DNA of 64,000 bases from Irpex lacteus (Eukaryota > Basidiomycota > Agaricomycetes > Polyporales > Irpicaceae). The notes below the pieces were generated by a model. The model worked only from the letters and a program-made list of their open reading frames with translations, was not told the origin of the DNA and did no database searches. The stretch's first letter is position 1. Every line of letters begins with the position of its first letter. Below are positions 23,125 through 33,413 of the stretch, piece after piece. The position numbers were made by a program, and so were the translations under genes. Where the stretch lies: assembly GCA_001986395.2 (NCBI GenBank), contig MQVO02000007.1, forward strand, positions 1,054,001 through 1,118,000. The letters are read 5' to 3'.

Positions 23125-24496
23125 CATGGCTCCCTGGTTTTTCTGGCAGGCGGTCAGAAGCACAGCCAGGTACGTAGTACACTCATGCTCATGCTTTCTG
23201 CAATTTCACGACTCCCGAGCTGACGGTATTTGAATCAGACTCGGCACTGTTTCTCAAATTCTCATCTTCCTCCCACTCACACTCTCCACGCTATCGACCC
23301 ATGCCTTTCTTCTACTCTCCTTGCTTCTTTTCATACATGCTCTGATACACGGAACCCTCGCGCTGCTCTGGGGTTCGCCCGCTCTTCCTCTGCTGCAAGT
23401 CCCGGTGCACTCGTTCCTCCTCCTCGTGTGCTTCAATGCGTTCTCGCAGACTATACATCCATGGATTATTACGGCCTCGTCGTGGTGGGGGTGGATACTC
23501 AGGTGGTCTAGTCCTGGCTTCATTGTTATGGAGGGTATGTCTAGCTTGCTGGTAGCACAAAAGCTGGGGCAGATTGGGAAGGCGTATGTGAACGAGAGGG
23601 AGAATGTGGTGTGGCAGTTTGGCTTGCTCATTGCGGCGGCCGCTGGGTACGTAGCTTCTGCATGGTGGATAGTCGAGGTACGTCGCACACTGGGGATTTC
23701 GAGGCGGGTGCGGAGTTGACTGGTCTCGTTAGGCCTATCCTGCTGCGGCATCCTCGCCACTCTCTTCTACGCTGCTTGGTGTCGCCCTGACTGCGTTCAT
23801 TTTCCTGACGATCATCGGGTTCGTCGTTCGAAGGACCAACATCATCGAGTCTTCATGTCTTGCCTTGTTCCTGGCATATAACGTCTGGCTCTGTGGCTTC
23901 GACCAAATATCCAACTGGGCACCTCCAGTTGCATAGTAAGTTCTGTCTGCCTATTCTATGTCGTCTATATATGTTCAACTACGCGTTATATAGCACACCC
24001 TTGCTGGATAACATACTCCCCCATCTCCAGACCCTCGTCAACTTCTTCTCGAATACGCTCCCCAAACCGGTCCTTGTGGCGCTGGTCTATCGTTTAATTG
24101 TCTTGCACTTTGCGTCGAGGATATTACCGACCATCGGTGCGGACGACTGGGAAAGTGAGGCCGGCGACGATGATAACGTTTGGGACGGACGCGCTGTAAG
24201 ACATAATACTTCGGCTTTCTTGATTTTTACTCATCCTCCGATATAGACTTCAAGGCTGACAAAGCTACTATTGACGTACCGTCAAGCAATATTCATTACT
24301 GTCTACTCTCATTTGCTCCGTACGTCCTATATCGGCACTACTTACCCTTACCCAGCTTACTGATAACCCTGCAGTCCTTGATCATGCCTCTCAAATCTGG
24401 TGGCGATGGATGAATATCTTCTTCACACTGGTGTTGTGGGGCATTGAGCTTTCTGTCAGCAGTGATGATATCACCAAGGAATGGAAAGTAGAATAG
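23125..24496 (+). CDS. ICE2: ICE2-like ER membrane protein
   Basis: MAPWFFWQAVRSTARLGTVS leads into a run of hydrophobic helices (ILIFLPLTLSTLSTHAFLLL, LLFIHALIHGTLALLWG, VPVHSFLLLVCFNAFSQTI, TLLGVALTAFIFLTIIGFVV, SSCLALFLAYNVWLCGF, VLVALVYRLIVLHFASRILP and a final pair). The pattern and the AYNVWLCGFD segment fit the fungal ICE2 family. Ice2 acts in the ER to keep ER structure and to control phospholipid versus storage-lipid synthesis, including release of Spo7-Nem1. The C-terminus is short and cytosolic-looking (DDITKEWKVE). About seven exons. It converges on the molybdopterin synthase gene with only about 125 bases between. Confidence 0.75.
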
Positions 24497-24622
24497 CGGC
24501 CGGGCATGTCTTACAGACACCACCCTCAGAGCACTTTGATACCCTCCATGCAATTCACGACTTTACGACTAATATTGGTACACACATGTGAACTAAAAAA
24601 TACAATCTTCCAGGGAGTGGGT

Positions 24623-25218
24623 CTATGGGGCATTATTACTCTTCCACTCCGCATCATCCTCTTTCTCGCCCTCGTAGAACTCTCTCTTCCAGATCTGTGC
24701 CTTTGCTTTCACTTCCTCAAGAATATACTCGCATGCGAGAAAGCTCTCCTTGCGATGAGGGGACGAGACGGCGATGACAATGGAGGGTTCTCCTACTGGT
24801 ACGGTCCCCAGTCTGTGATGGACCGCGCACTTGATAACGGCAGAAACCTGTTGCTCATTGGTTTGGTGGTCAGACCGAGCGAATTTATTGCGTGCGTCCC
24901 GTAAGATATTTGCCATCGTCTTGATGGCTAAACTGCTGTAGGCCTGATAGTCGAGCCTGGTGACTGTCTTGCCTGCAGAGGCGTGGTCAGAGTTGTACAA
25001 GAGAGGGACAGTCTCGCGGGAGGCATGCAGCGTCGGTGCAGAATATCAATATCTGTACCTCTGAACGAGTTCCTGGTTGTGCCTATGAATACGGCGGTCG
25101 CGCCGGCGGTGTCGTCTGCGACCGAGGCGGTGATGGCCTGTGCATCAAGTCTGTCGTATGTGAGGACTGCGACGCCGTGTTCAGTATCCAAGCGAGCCTC
25201 GGTGGAAGCGGCATGCAT
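24623..25218 (-). CDS. MOCS2B: Molybdopterin synthase large (catalytic) subunit, MoaE/MOCS2B
   Basis: The protein has the MoaE signature ASVADDTAGATAVFIGTTRN, then GKTVTRLDYQAYSSLAIKTM after one intron (near 24978-25058). It continues with VIKCAVHHRLGTVPVGEPSI, VIAVSSPHRKESFLACEYIL and the active-site lysine region EEVKAKAQIWKREFYEG. The enzyme inserts two sulfurs into precursor Z, with the sulfur carried by the small subunit MOCS2A, to make molybdopterin for nitrate reductase and other Mo enzymes. ATG 25218 precedes MHAASTEARL. The length of roughly 160-170 residues fits the family. It is divergent from the ADP/ATP carrier gene. MOCS2A is not in the window. Confidence 0.92.
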
Positions 25219-25562
25219 CACGGTGTGAGTTCAGCGATAGTGAGAATGTCCCGAGTCCGGAAGGTTCGCCAGCCAGGGCCTGCCACTTGGCACACGCGCC
25301 GGTCCGTCGGAGTTCTTTTGACCGATAATGAGTTTTTTCGGGCACGCGAGTGAGAATACGTCCCAAATCTACGCGTCTGATTGGCTACATCACACCGAAA
25401 TGGTTTCCGTTGCACGTGCCCGGGCTATCGGCGGCAGGCGGGGATAGGAAGATTCCGGATCGCGGGGCGTTGAAAAGATTCAAAACGCGCTCTGCTTCGT
25501 CTTTCCTTCACCACCACCACTCAGTCTCTTTCCTCCTCCATCCTCTTTGGTTTTCCGTCAAA
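25219..25562. promoter_or_regulatory. Divergent promoter, molybdopterin synthase and ADP/ATP carrier
   Basis: About 340 bases between divergent start codons. An inverted CCAAT box (GATTGGCT near 25379-25386) and a CACGTG E-box (25413-25418) lie upstream of the carrier gene. A long pyrimidine-rich tract runs from about 25497 to 25560, typical of highly expressed fungal genes just before the start codon. Confidence 0.55.
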
Positions 25563-26876
25563 ATGGGCGACGTTAAGAAGTCGAAGACTCCCAAGGAGTT
25601 CGCTGGTATGTATATCTCATTCAGGGCGACGGTCGCAGCGCGAGAATCCGCTCTTCCTCGTCCAATTCTCTGCGCGTCAAGCACTTGCTGACCTGGCACT
25701 CTTCTGCAGTGGATTTCTTGATGGGCGGTGTTTCTGCTGTAAGCATACTATCCGCAATGCTCGTCGCATATATACTGACCTCCTTCTCCAGGCCGTCGCA
25801 AAAACTTCTGCTGCTCCCATTGAGCGTATCAAGCTTTTGGTGCAGAACCAGGATGAGATGGTGGGATTATTACTGCTTTTGGAGCTAAGCTGTGTTTCTC
25901 ATTTGCCGCTTTTAGATCAAGCAAGGTCGTCTCGCCTCCCCCTACAAGGGCATTGTTGACTGCTTTGCTCGCACTTACCGTGATGAGGGTCTCGTTTCCC
26001 TCTGGCGTGGTAACACCGCCAACGTCATTCGTTACTTCCCCACCCAGGCCCTCAACTTCGCCTTCAGTGCGTATCTATTAATGTCACGTCACCAGCGCCT
26101 TTTCTAACTATGACGCAGAGGACTACTTCAAGTCTCTTTTCGGCTTCAAGAAGAGCGAGGGCTACTGGAAGTGGTTCGCTGGTAACGTTGCCTCTGGTGG
26201 TGCTGCCGGTGCCTCTTCATTGCTCTTCGTCTACTCCCTCGATTACGCCCGTACCCGTCTGGCCAACGACGCCAAGTCCGCTAAGGGTGGAGGAGCTCGT
26301 CAATTCAACGGCCTTGTCGATGTCTACAGGAAGACTCTCGCTTCCGATGGTATTGCTGGTCTCTACCGTGGATTCGTTCCCTCAGTCGTTGGTATCATCG
26401 TCTACCGTGGTCTCTACTTCGGTGTCTACGACTCGCTCAGTATGTGTGTTTTGTTCTTATACTGTGAATCGTTTGCTGACTTTGATGTACAGAGCCTGTT
26501 GTTCTCGTCGGTGCTCTCGAGGGTTCCTTCTTCGCTTCCTTCCTTCTCGGTTGGGGTGTTACCATTGGTGCTGGTCTTGCTTCATACCCTCTCGACACTA
26601 TCCGGTATGTCGTACTATTGTTTCTATTGTTATGGTTCATTTCATTGACATACTATCTGCAGTCGTCGTATGATGATGACTTCTGGTGGTGGTGTTCACT
26701 ACAAGTCCATGTTCGATGCCGGCTCCCAGATCATCGCCAAGGAGGGTACCAAGTCGCTCTTCAAGGGTGCTGGTGCCAACATCCTTCGTGGTGTTGCTGG
26801 TGCTGGTGTGTTGTCGCTGTACGACAAGCTTCAGGAGGTTATGTTCGGCAAGGTCTACTCCGGTGGATCCGGCTAA
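25563..26876 (+). CDS. AAC: Mitochondrial ADP/ATP carrier
   Basis: Three mitochondrial-carrier repeats are visible, each with a PX(D/E)XX(K/R) motif: [25 protein letters not shown] (with FVYSLDYAR) and [13 protein letters not shown]. The RRRMMM hexapeptide is the specific signature of ADP/ATP carriers. [20 protein letters not shown] and the final [20 protein letters not shown] are also typical. It exchanges cytosolic ADP for matrix ATP across the inner membrane. The start is [14 protein letters not shown]; seven or so exons give about 310 residues. Codon use is strongly biased to C/T-ending codons compared with its neighbours, as expected for an abundant protein. Confidence 0.97.
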
Positions 26877-27245
26877 ACGTCTTCTCCGGGTTGTTGCACT
26901 TGATATCTCGTACTTACCGTTTAGTAGTATTGTCTATTTGCACGCTACACGATTTTTACAGAATAGACTGTGTGGTTTTCTCTCGTTTACATCTTCATGT
27001 TTCTGCTCTGAATGCAAACAATATACCACTAGAGTGCGTGATAGAGTGAATGCGTTACGGCCTGTTACGGCTTTGCGAGTTCAATGCATAAGTGTGGTGT
27101 TCTTCCGCCTGGTGGGGTTTGAGCTACAAATTTGCTAGCAGCTTCATGCGCGCTGCGCAGAGCTCTGCTGCATGTTGTGACGGTCTCGTGTTGTTTGCTG
27201 AAACAAGTGAATGAAGACCTTCAAGTAACCCAACTCTCGTCTCCC
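26877..27245. other. Intergenic region between carrier and IRC3
   Basis: About 370 bases between co-directional genes, holding the carrier 3' UTR and the IRC3 promoter. Open frames here lack recognisable content. Confidence 0.4.
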
Positions 27246-29839
27246 ATGAGATGCTTACCTAGGTCATTCCGATTCGACAGTAGGAGGCCGTTACTTCGTC
27301 TGTACACCACTGCAGCACAATTAGCCCCTGCATTCTCCCTCCGACCATACCAGGAATCATGTCTTGAAGCTTGTACAGATGCTCTGAAGGCCGGTGTGTC
27401 GCGTATAGGCGTGTCGCTCCCCACAGGTTCAGGCAAGACAACCGTGTTCATTACCCTTCTCTCGCTGGTGAAACCCCCAAAGGACAAACCCGATGCAACG
27501 CGTTCGCTGGTCATCGTGAACAGCGTCGAGCTCGCGTTGCAGACTGCTGCACAGACCAAGAGGCTTTTCCCGGAGTGGACGGTAGAGATCGAGCAAGGGT
27601 TGCACAAGGCTTCGGGGTTTGCTGACTTGTGAGTATAGCAGTAGTATGCCTCTGGCTTGGACATTGACATTGTTTTGGTCGGTTCAACAGAACAGTTGCT
27701 ACATACCAGACATTGCTACGGCCCATGCGTATTGAGAAGTTCAACCCTGCCGGTTTGAAGGCTGTCATAGTCGACGAGGCGCATCATGCTGCAGCACCAT
27801 CGTACGTCCCTTCACGCCCGTAACATTCGGTCTTCATTCATGTGCACGCAGATACCGGCATATTCTATCCCACTTTCATTCGTCTATAGTACCTCCCGAC
27901 CAGATTTCGCCGTCTCACGTAGAACACAAGATCCCCATATTCGGCTTCTCCGCGACTTTCAGTAGACATGATGGCTTGGCTCTAGGCTCCGTGTTTGAGC
28001 GGATAGTCTACCACCGAGACTTCCTGGAGATGATTAAGGAACAATGGTATGTCTATCGCGCGCTTTGCATGTCGTTCGTCAGCGGATGTGAAACTGAAGG
28101 TTGTGTTAGGTTGTGCAACGTCCGATTCACGACCATTCGCGCGAACATCGACCTGAGTGATGTGACTGTGAATTCACGAACTGGAGACTTCAACGCGACG
28201 AGCATTGCGCATATAGTCAATACGGAGTCCATCAACAGGCTGATCGTGCAAACATGGCTGGACCGTGCAGGTGAGTAGTAACTAATCTCATCTAAATGGG
28301 ATCATAGGCCTGTGCTCATCTGCCCCGTAGCTCAGCGGAGGTCGACCCTTGTCTTCTGTGTAAACCTGGCGCATGTACGCGACTTGACTGCTACATTCCG
28401 CGAAGCAGGTGTCGATGCGCGTTACTTGCACGCTGCCACCCCTGCAGCTGAACGGAAAGCCCTGATAGCAGATTTTAGAGCTGGGGCATTCTCTGTCTTA
28501 CTGAACTGCGGTGCGACATTGCTCCTTATCGATATGAAGCATTTAAAGGGCTTAACTCAACTTGTCTAGCTATACTTACTGAGGGTGCAGATATCCCGAA
28601 CATTGACTGCGTTGTGGTTGCCAAACCCACTCGGTCGCGTAATGTCTTTGCCCAGATGGTGAGTCAAGTATGTCTCTATTTCCGGAGACAGCACATATGT
28701 ATGGAGTCTCCACACAGATTGGTCGAGGAATGAGACTGTCTCCAGAGACAGGCAAGACAGACTGCCATATCATCGACTTTGTAGACACCCTCGACCGAGT
28801 CTCTGGAATAGCATCTGTACCACACCTGTTCGGTCTCGATCCTTCAGAAATTATTGACAGTAAGGCTTTCGCCCTCTTCCCGCCAAGGCGATTTGCTTAT
28901 CCTATTATACTATAGACCTGACCTTGGAAGAACTGGAGGAACGCGCCCAGAGGGAATTCGACCAAGACCGCGTCAGGTCATCCTCTGACACGGATGACAC
29001 AGTGCCCGCACCGAAGTCAGTCACTTATATTGACCATGAAGATCCCTTTGCACTCGTACATGGTAGCACGGGAGCTCCTCACGCAGCCAAGATAAGCCCA
29101 TACGCATGGGTTGGAGTCGGAGGAGATACCTATATACTGGACTGCCTGGGGAAAGGTTATATAAAGGTTGAACCTATTTATGACTTAGATCGTAAGTGAG
29201 GCCATACATCCGAGAAGTTCTGACGAGCAATTCTGTATACAGAGCCCTATTTAAAATACAGGTCGACGTTCACACCTGCAATGCCTCTCCCAATGTTTGT
29301 TGCACGACAGTTAAAAGTCTCGCCTTGGCAGCGTAGCAAGAAGGTGCTAGACGCTGCAAATTTGAGCGATGCTATCAAGGGGAGTGATACATATGTCAAG
29401 GCGAAAATCGTACAGGGTCCTCGGATAGCGGGGTAAGACAATATTCGGCGTTGAATGTCGTTACGTGCTGAGCCACTCTTTACATTCTCAGGTTATTGCG
29501 TACTTCTGCATGGCGACATCAACCAGCTACGGAGGATCAGAAATCGTTCATACTTAAACGATTCGAGAAACGTATCGTCGTAGATGAGAGGCCACAACAA
29601 AAACAGAATCTCTCTCAGTTGTCGCGTGGAGAAGCTGCGAACATCATCACGAGAATAAAGCATGGTGCACAGGTATGTCCAAGTTCTTCTTCTGTCAGCG
29701 AACGTAGCTAATGGTTCATTCATAGATTCAACACGAGAAGAAAGTGAAATCACAGATGAAGCTCGCTACCGCGTTGGCAAAAGAGCAGTTGAGAGTGGCT
29801 CGGGAACGTGTCGCAGTCGGGCCTCTTAGATCAACATGA
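27246..29839 (+). CDS. IRC3: IRC3-like mitochondrial DNA helicase (superfamily 2)
   Basis: The start [20 protein letters not shown] is Arg-rich and amphipathic, fitting mitochondrial import. Helicase motifs appear in order: Walker A LPTGSGKT, motif Ia [12 protein letters not shown], motif [18 protein letters not shown], motif [16 protein letters not shown], motif [17 protein letters not shown], motif [21 protein letters not shown] and motif [14 protein letters not shown] with CHIIDFVD. A long C-terminal region follows ([18 protein letters not shown] and on to GPLRST). Yeast Irc3 remodels branched DNA and supports mitochondrial genome maintenance. Around ten short introns. The stop is only 62 bases from the stop of the convergent pseudouridine gene. 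Confidence 0.88.
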
Positions 29840-29901
29840 ACGTGCTGATCTTCATCATAATTATCCGTATATCTATATAGTCCTCGATAATAAAGTATAC
29901 C

Positions 29902-32900
29902 CTACTGTAGCTCTGAAAGAAGAGGCGAAACCGCCTGTGAGCTTTTCAAGGTCATGACAGCCGCCTAACAAGCAATGTCAATTACAGGGACTCGGGATAA
30001 ACATGAGATGCTGTACCTTTTGTGCTCGCAAGATCGCCTCGTCAAGCGTAGCAGGAGAACTGAACATTCCCCGGTTCTGTACCAAAGAGGCCAGAAGCGA
30101 TCCAACTAGCGTGTCGCCTGCTCCCGTGACGTTTACCAATTCCTCTTGAGCTAGAGCTTCTGCGGGATAGTGCTTCAATACGACGACAGAGCCATCCTTT
30201 CCGGGGGCTATTACTTGTCTTTGCTTGAGGTTAGTCGGCTCCTGCGCCCACGACGTGGACTCTACGCCATCCAACGCTGTGCGGAAGATTAAGAGGACCC
30301 CGCGTTGACCGCACTTCAAGATGATATGCTGGAAGAAGGGAAGTAGGTTGATGGCCATTTGCGCTATGCCCTTCTCTGTGATGAACCCGAGTGTTCCTGC
30401 GTCCGAATTGTTCTCGCTCGCGTTTCGTCGAGCAAGATGTTGGACATCCATGCGGAATTCGGAGGAGAGAGCCATGCTGTCAATGCTACTCCACCATTTG
30501 CTGTGGGTAGTCAGCTCGTGCGGATCCGAAGAGGCTGCCTGATAGAGGTGTGATAATTCCAGCATGTTTGGTGACACATAAGAAATGGGTGGACGGTTCT
30601 CTGGATTGTGACAAAATGTTGAGGAGATAGCGGGCAGAATTCGTTGAGATTTGGCCACAGACGTCGGTTCACTATGTAGGGTTAGTATCACTGGAGGATG
30701 GAGCATAATTCGAAATTCCTACTAACAAAAACACTACAGACAGTGCTTTAAGTCATGTCCGAAAGTCACTAAGAAATCGTGCGCACCTCGAATGCCGTTC
30801 GTGTAACAGTATCTAACCACGGTCTCGATGGTCTCTGGAGACAGGTTCCCGTCGATAGCAACGATGGCAGGTTTGTAACGCTTGATATCATCTACCGCTT
30901 GTCCGCTTACTTTCGTATCAGCATGCGTAGCATAGTAAGAAACAGAGAGCGTAAATGTCTCACCCAGAGAATGCTTGGATTATATCCATGTCAGCAACAC
31001 CAGTTATTAGATCCCCTTTTCCGTCTACGATCATATTGCATACTGCAGATCGTGCATTCTCCATATGCCTAAGGCCATCACTTCTCATACCATGGCGAGC
31101 CGTCTCCTCCACTAGCATCCGACCAAAGAGATCTCGGCCGATCGGTGACACTAAAGCCACTTTGTTGTTCAACTGGCCTGGCGTAGCGAGCAGTCGGTGA
31201 GCTGCCTCTGCCACATTGCGACCTACCCCACCCAAGGACGTTTTCACTATACCCGGCACCGTCGATTGACCCGCAAGGGCCGTATCAACAGCAGCAGCTT
31301 GAGACGTTACATCTAGAGCAGTACAGCCTATGACGACGAGGTCTGCGGTAGTCTTCAAAGAGAATTGAATGATCATGGAATTTCTCAGGTGTTGTCACTT
31401 ACGAGAGTGCTATCATTTTCGGGCGATGTTACAGGCAAGGTTGACTTATTAGAGAAGCTTGTCGATGGCATGAGACCGGAAACATTGAACGAGGGCTAAA
31501 TATATTAAATCACTTTGGCTATGCGCTGTGTCACCTGAGACCTTACAGTATGTGCTTGACTTCCTCCATTCTTGACCAAATTGGCGTAGTTGACCGCAAT
31601 CTGACCACCTAGCAAAAACACAGTTTAATGGTCTGGAAAACACAGCTGTAGTAGGGGAAATATACTTACCAACCCGCGCGGTATTTTTAATCAAAGCGAC
31701 ATCTATCATGATGATAAGCAATGCGATGAGCTGAAATTTAAGCGTACTTACTACTCGCGAGGGATTTCCCCGCAGTCAATTCACCAACGCGTTTCAGCAA
31801 CCAGGGAGTCGCTTCCTTTCCTCGTCTGTTCACACCATTCTCTTCTGCCTCTTGCAATGCTTGCTCTACCGCAGCCTGGAGCTCTGCACCGACGGCCTCA
31901 TATTCCTCCGGTATAGGTACAGCGAATACCGCCCCATTCGTGAGGCCTAGCTGCGTTTGCGCATCTACAAATACACCACATATACAATCAGTCAAGTCAC
32001 ACAAACGATCGAGCACTACTGACGTAGCAAACGGGCTGCAGATTGAGGGTCGTCGATTCTCCACGGACTCTGCAGACTGCATTAGCCACAGTACACCCGC
32101 AAATTCTGGGTAAATAATACCTTGAAGCCACTATTTCGACTATAGAACGCAGGAAACTCGTCTGCTCCATATGAGACGACAGGAACTCCCAAGGTTTCCT
32201 ATGCGGCAAGTGAATATCTAGCGCTTACATAGGTCTCAGTGGGAGAGATATACCAAATATTCAAGTGTTCTAATGATGTCCGTCGAATCAGTCAAGTGAA
32301 CTCTGACCTATGGGAAGTGAACAAAAGTACATACCGGCCAATATCGAGAATGGACTTTACACCCGCTGAGACTAGGCCAACTGGGCATCTGGAGAGCTCC
32401 GGAAGATCAGCCGAGACGTCCATAGCTGTGTGCCTGCTGTCAGAAACAATCATATATCGTACAGGCAAACGTATGCAACATACTACGTTCACCTCCTCGA
32501 TGTACACCGCCTAGCCTGTGATTTTCGTGAGTATTAGCTTCACGCGTTCAAAAACAAGGAGTGTAACAATTACCCGCCAGTGGCGAAAACCTAACGTTCA
32601 GGTCAGTCGTCGACGCGTTGTGTTCTCGTGCGGTGTACACGCACCTTGATCCCCGCCATTGCTGAGAATATGAGTGTTGTACTGCACGTTGTACCACCAT
32701 TACGCTGCAAAGCCAGTACAGGCCCTAAGTCCCGCCGCGAAGCCTTGACTACGGGCGTGTTCTGAACGTCTGCGAGATACTCAAGCTCGTGGGCTTCGAG
32801 TCCAATTTTGACTCTGCCCTGTATGATACCGATGGTAGCGGGTATAGCTCCTTGACTTCTGACGATCCCCTCGACGGCTTTAGCTGTCTCAAGATTTGTG

Positions 32901-33097
32901 GGCTGAGGCATCCCGTGTGTCACAATCGTGGTCTCCAATGCCACGACTGGATCATTATGTGCCAAGGCTTGCTGGACTTCGGGGTGCACGTCAATGGGTG
33001 CACCCGCCGCAAGGGCCTTGGGGAGTGTTTGGATTCGCCTTTGCCACGGCCTGTTGATCACACCTCGCGGGGTGGAGAGAACACAACGTCTCAACAT
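29902..33097 (-). CDS. Pseudouridine-5'-phosphate glycosidase fused to PfkB sugar kinase
   Basis: The N-terminal half is a PsuG/IndA glycosidase: [100 protein letters not shown] and [13 protein letters not shown]. The C-terminal half is a ribokinase/PfkB domain: [46 protein letters not shown] and the catalytic [18 protein letters not shown]. Together they phosphorylate pseudouridine and then split it to uracil and ribose 5-phosphate, the order of PsuK and PsuG in bacteria. The N-terminus [20 protein letters not shown] looks like a mitochondrial presequence. More than ten introns; the last exon, ending SPLLSELQ, lies at 29902-29963. Confidence 0.9.
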
Positions 33098-33413
33098 CGT
33101 CGCAAAGGTTGGTCGAGGAAAGGTGAGATGGTGGTCAAAAGGAAAGGATCTCGGCACTGAGTCTGCACGCGTCACGGTGAAATTCCAGGGACCGGCTCTT
33201 GACACGAACGATAAATTACACTTTAATCTATTTTTCCAAACAGCTGTCTCAAATCCATAAGACAGGTGCACACGTGTGACGATAATGATAGGAGAATAAT
33301 ATGATATAGCGGGTAGAGTAGTAGTTGATATAACAAACATATAAGCCGTCTGCAAAGTGAATGCCGACTGTGTACAATAACAACCCAAGAGAAAGACATA
33401 AAATGACCCGGGT
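33098..33413. other. Intergenic region, glycosidase-kinase promoter and SIZ1 3' end
   Basis: About 315 bases between two minus-strand genes. A long frame upstream of the glycosidase start runs through this stretch but is not supported as coding. Nothing else is visible. Confidence 0.4.

Noticed and set aside
28318..28350. A tRNA-like string (CCCGTAGCTCAGCGGAGGTCG) near the start of an IRC3 exon
   Set aside because: It resembles the D-arm region of a tRNA, but no acceptor stem, anticodon arm or T-arm could be paired around it, and the sequence is part of the IRC3 reading frame ([12 protein letters not shown]).
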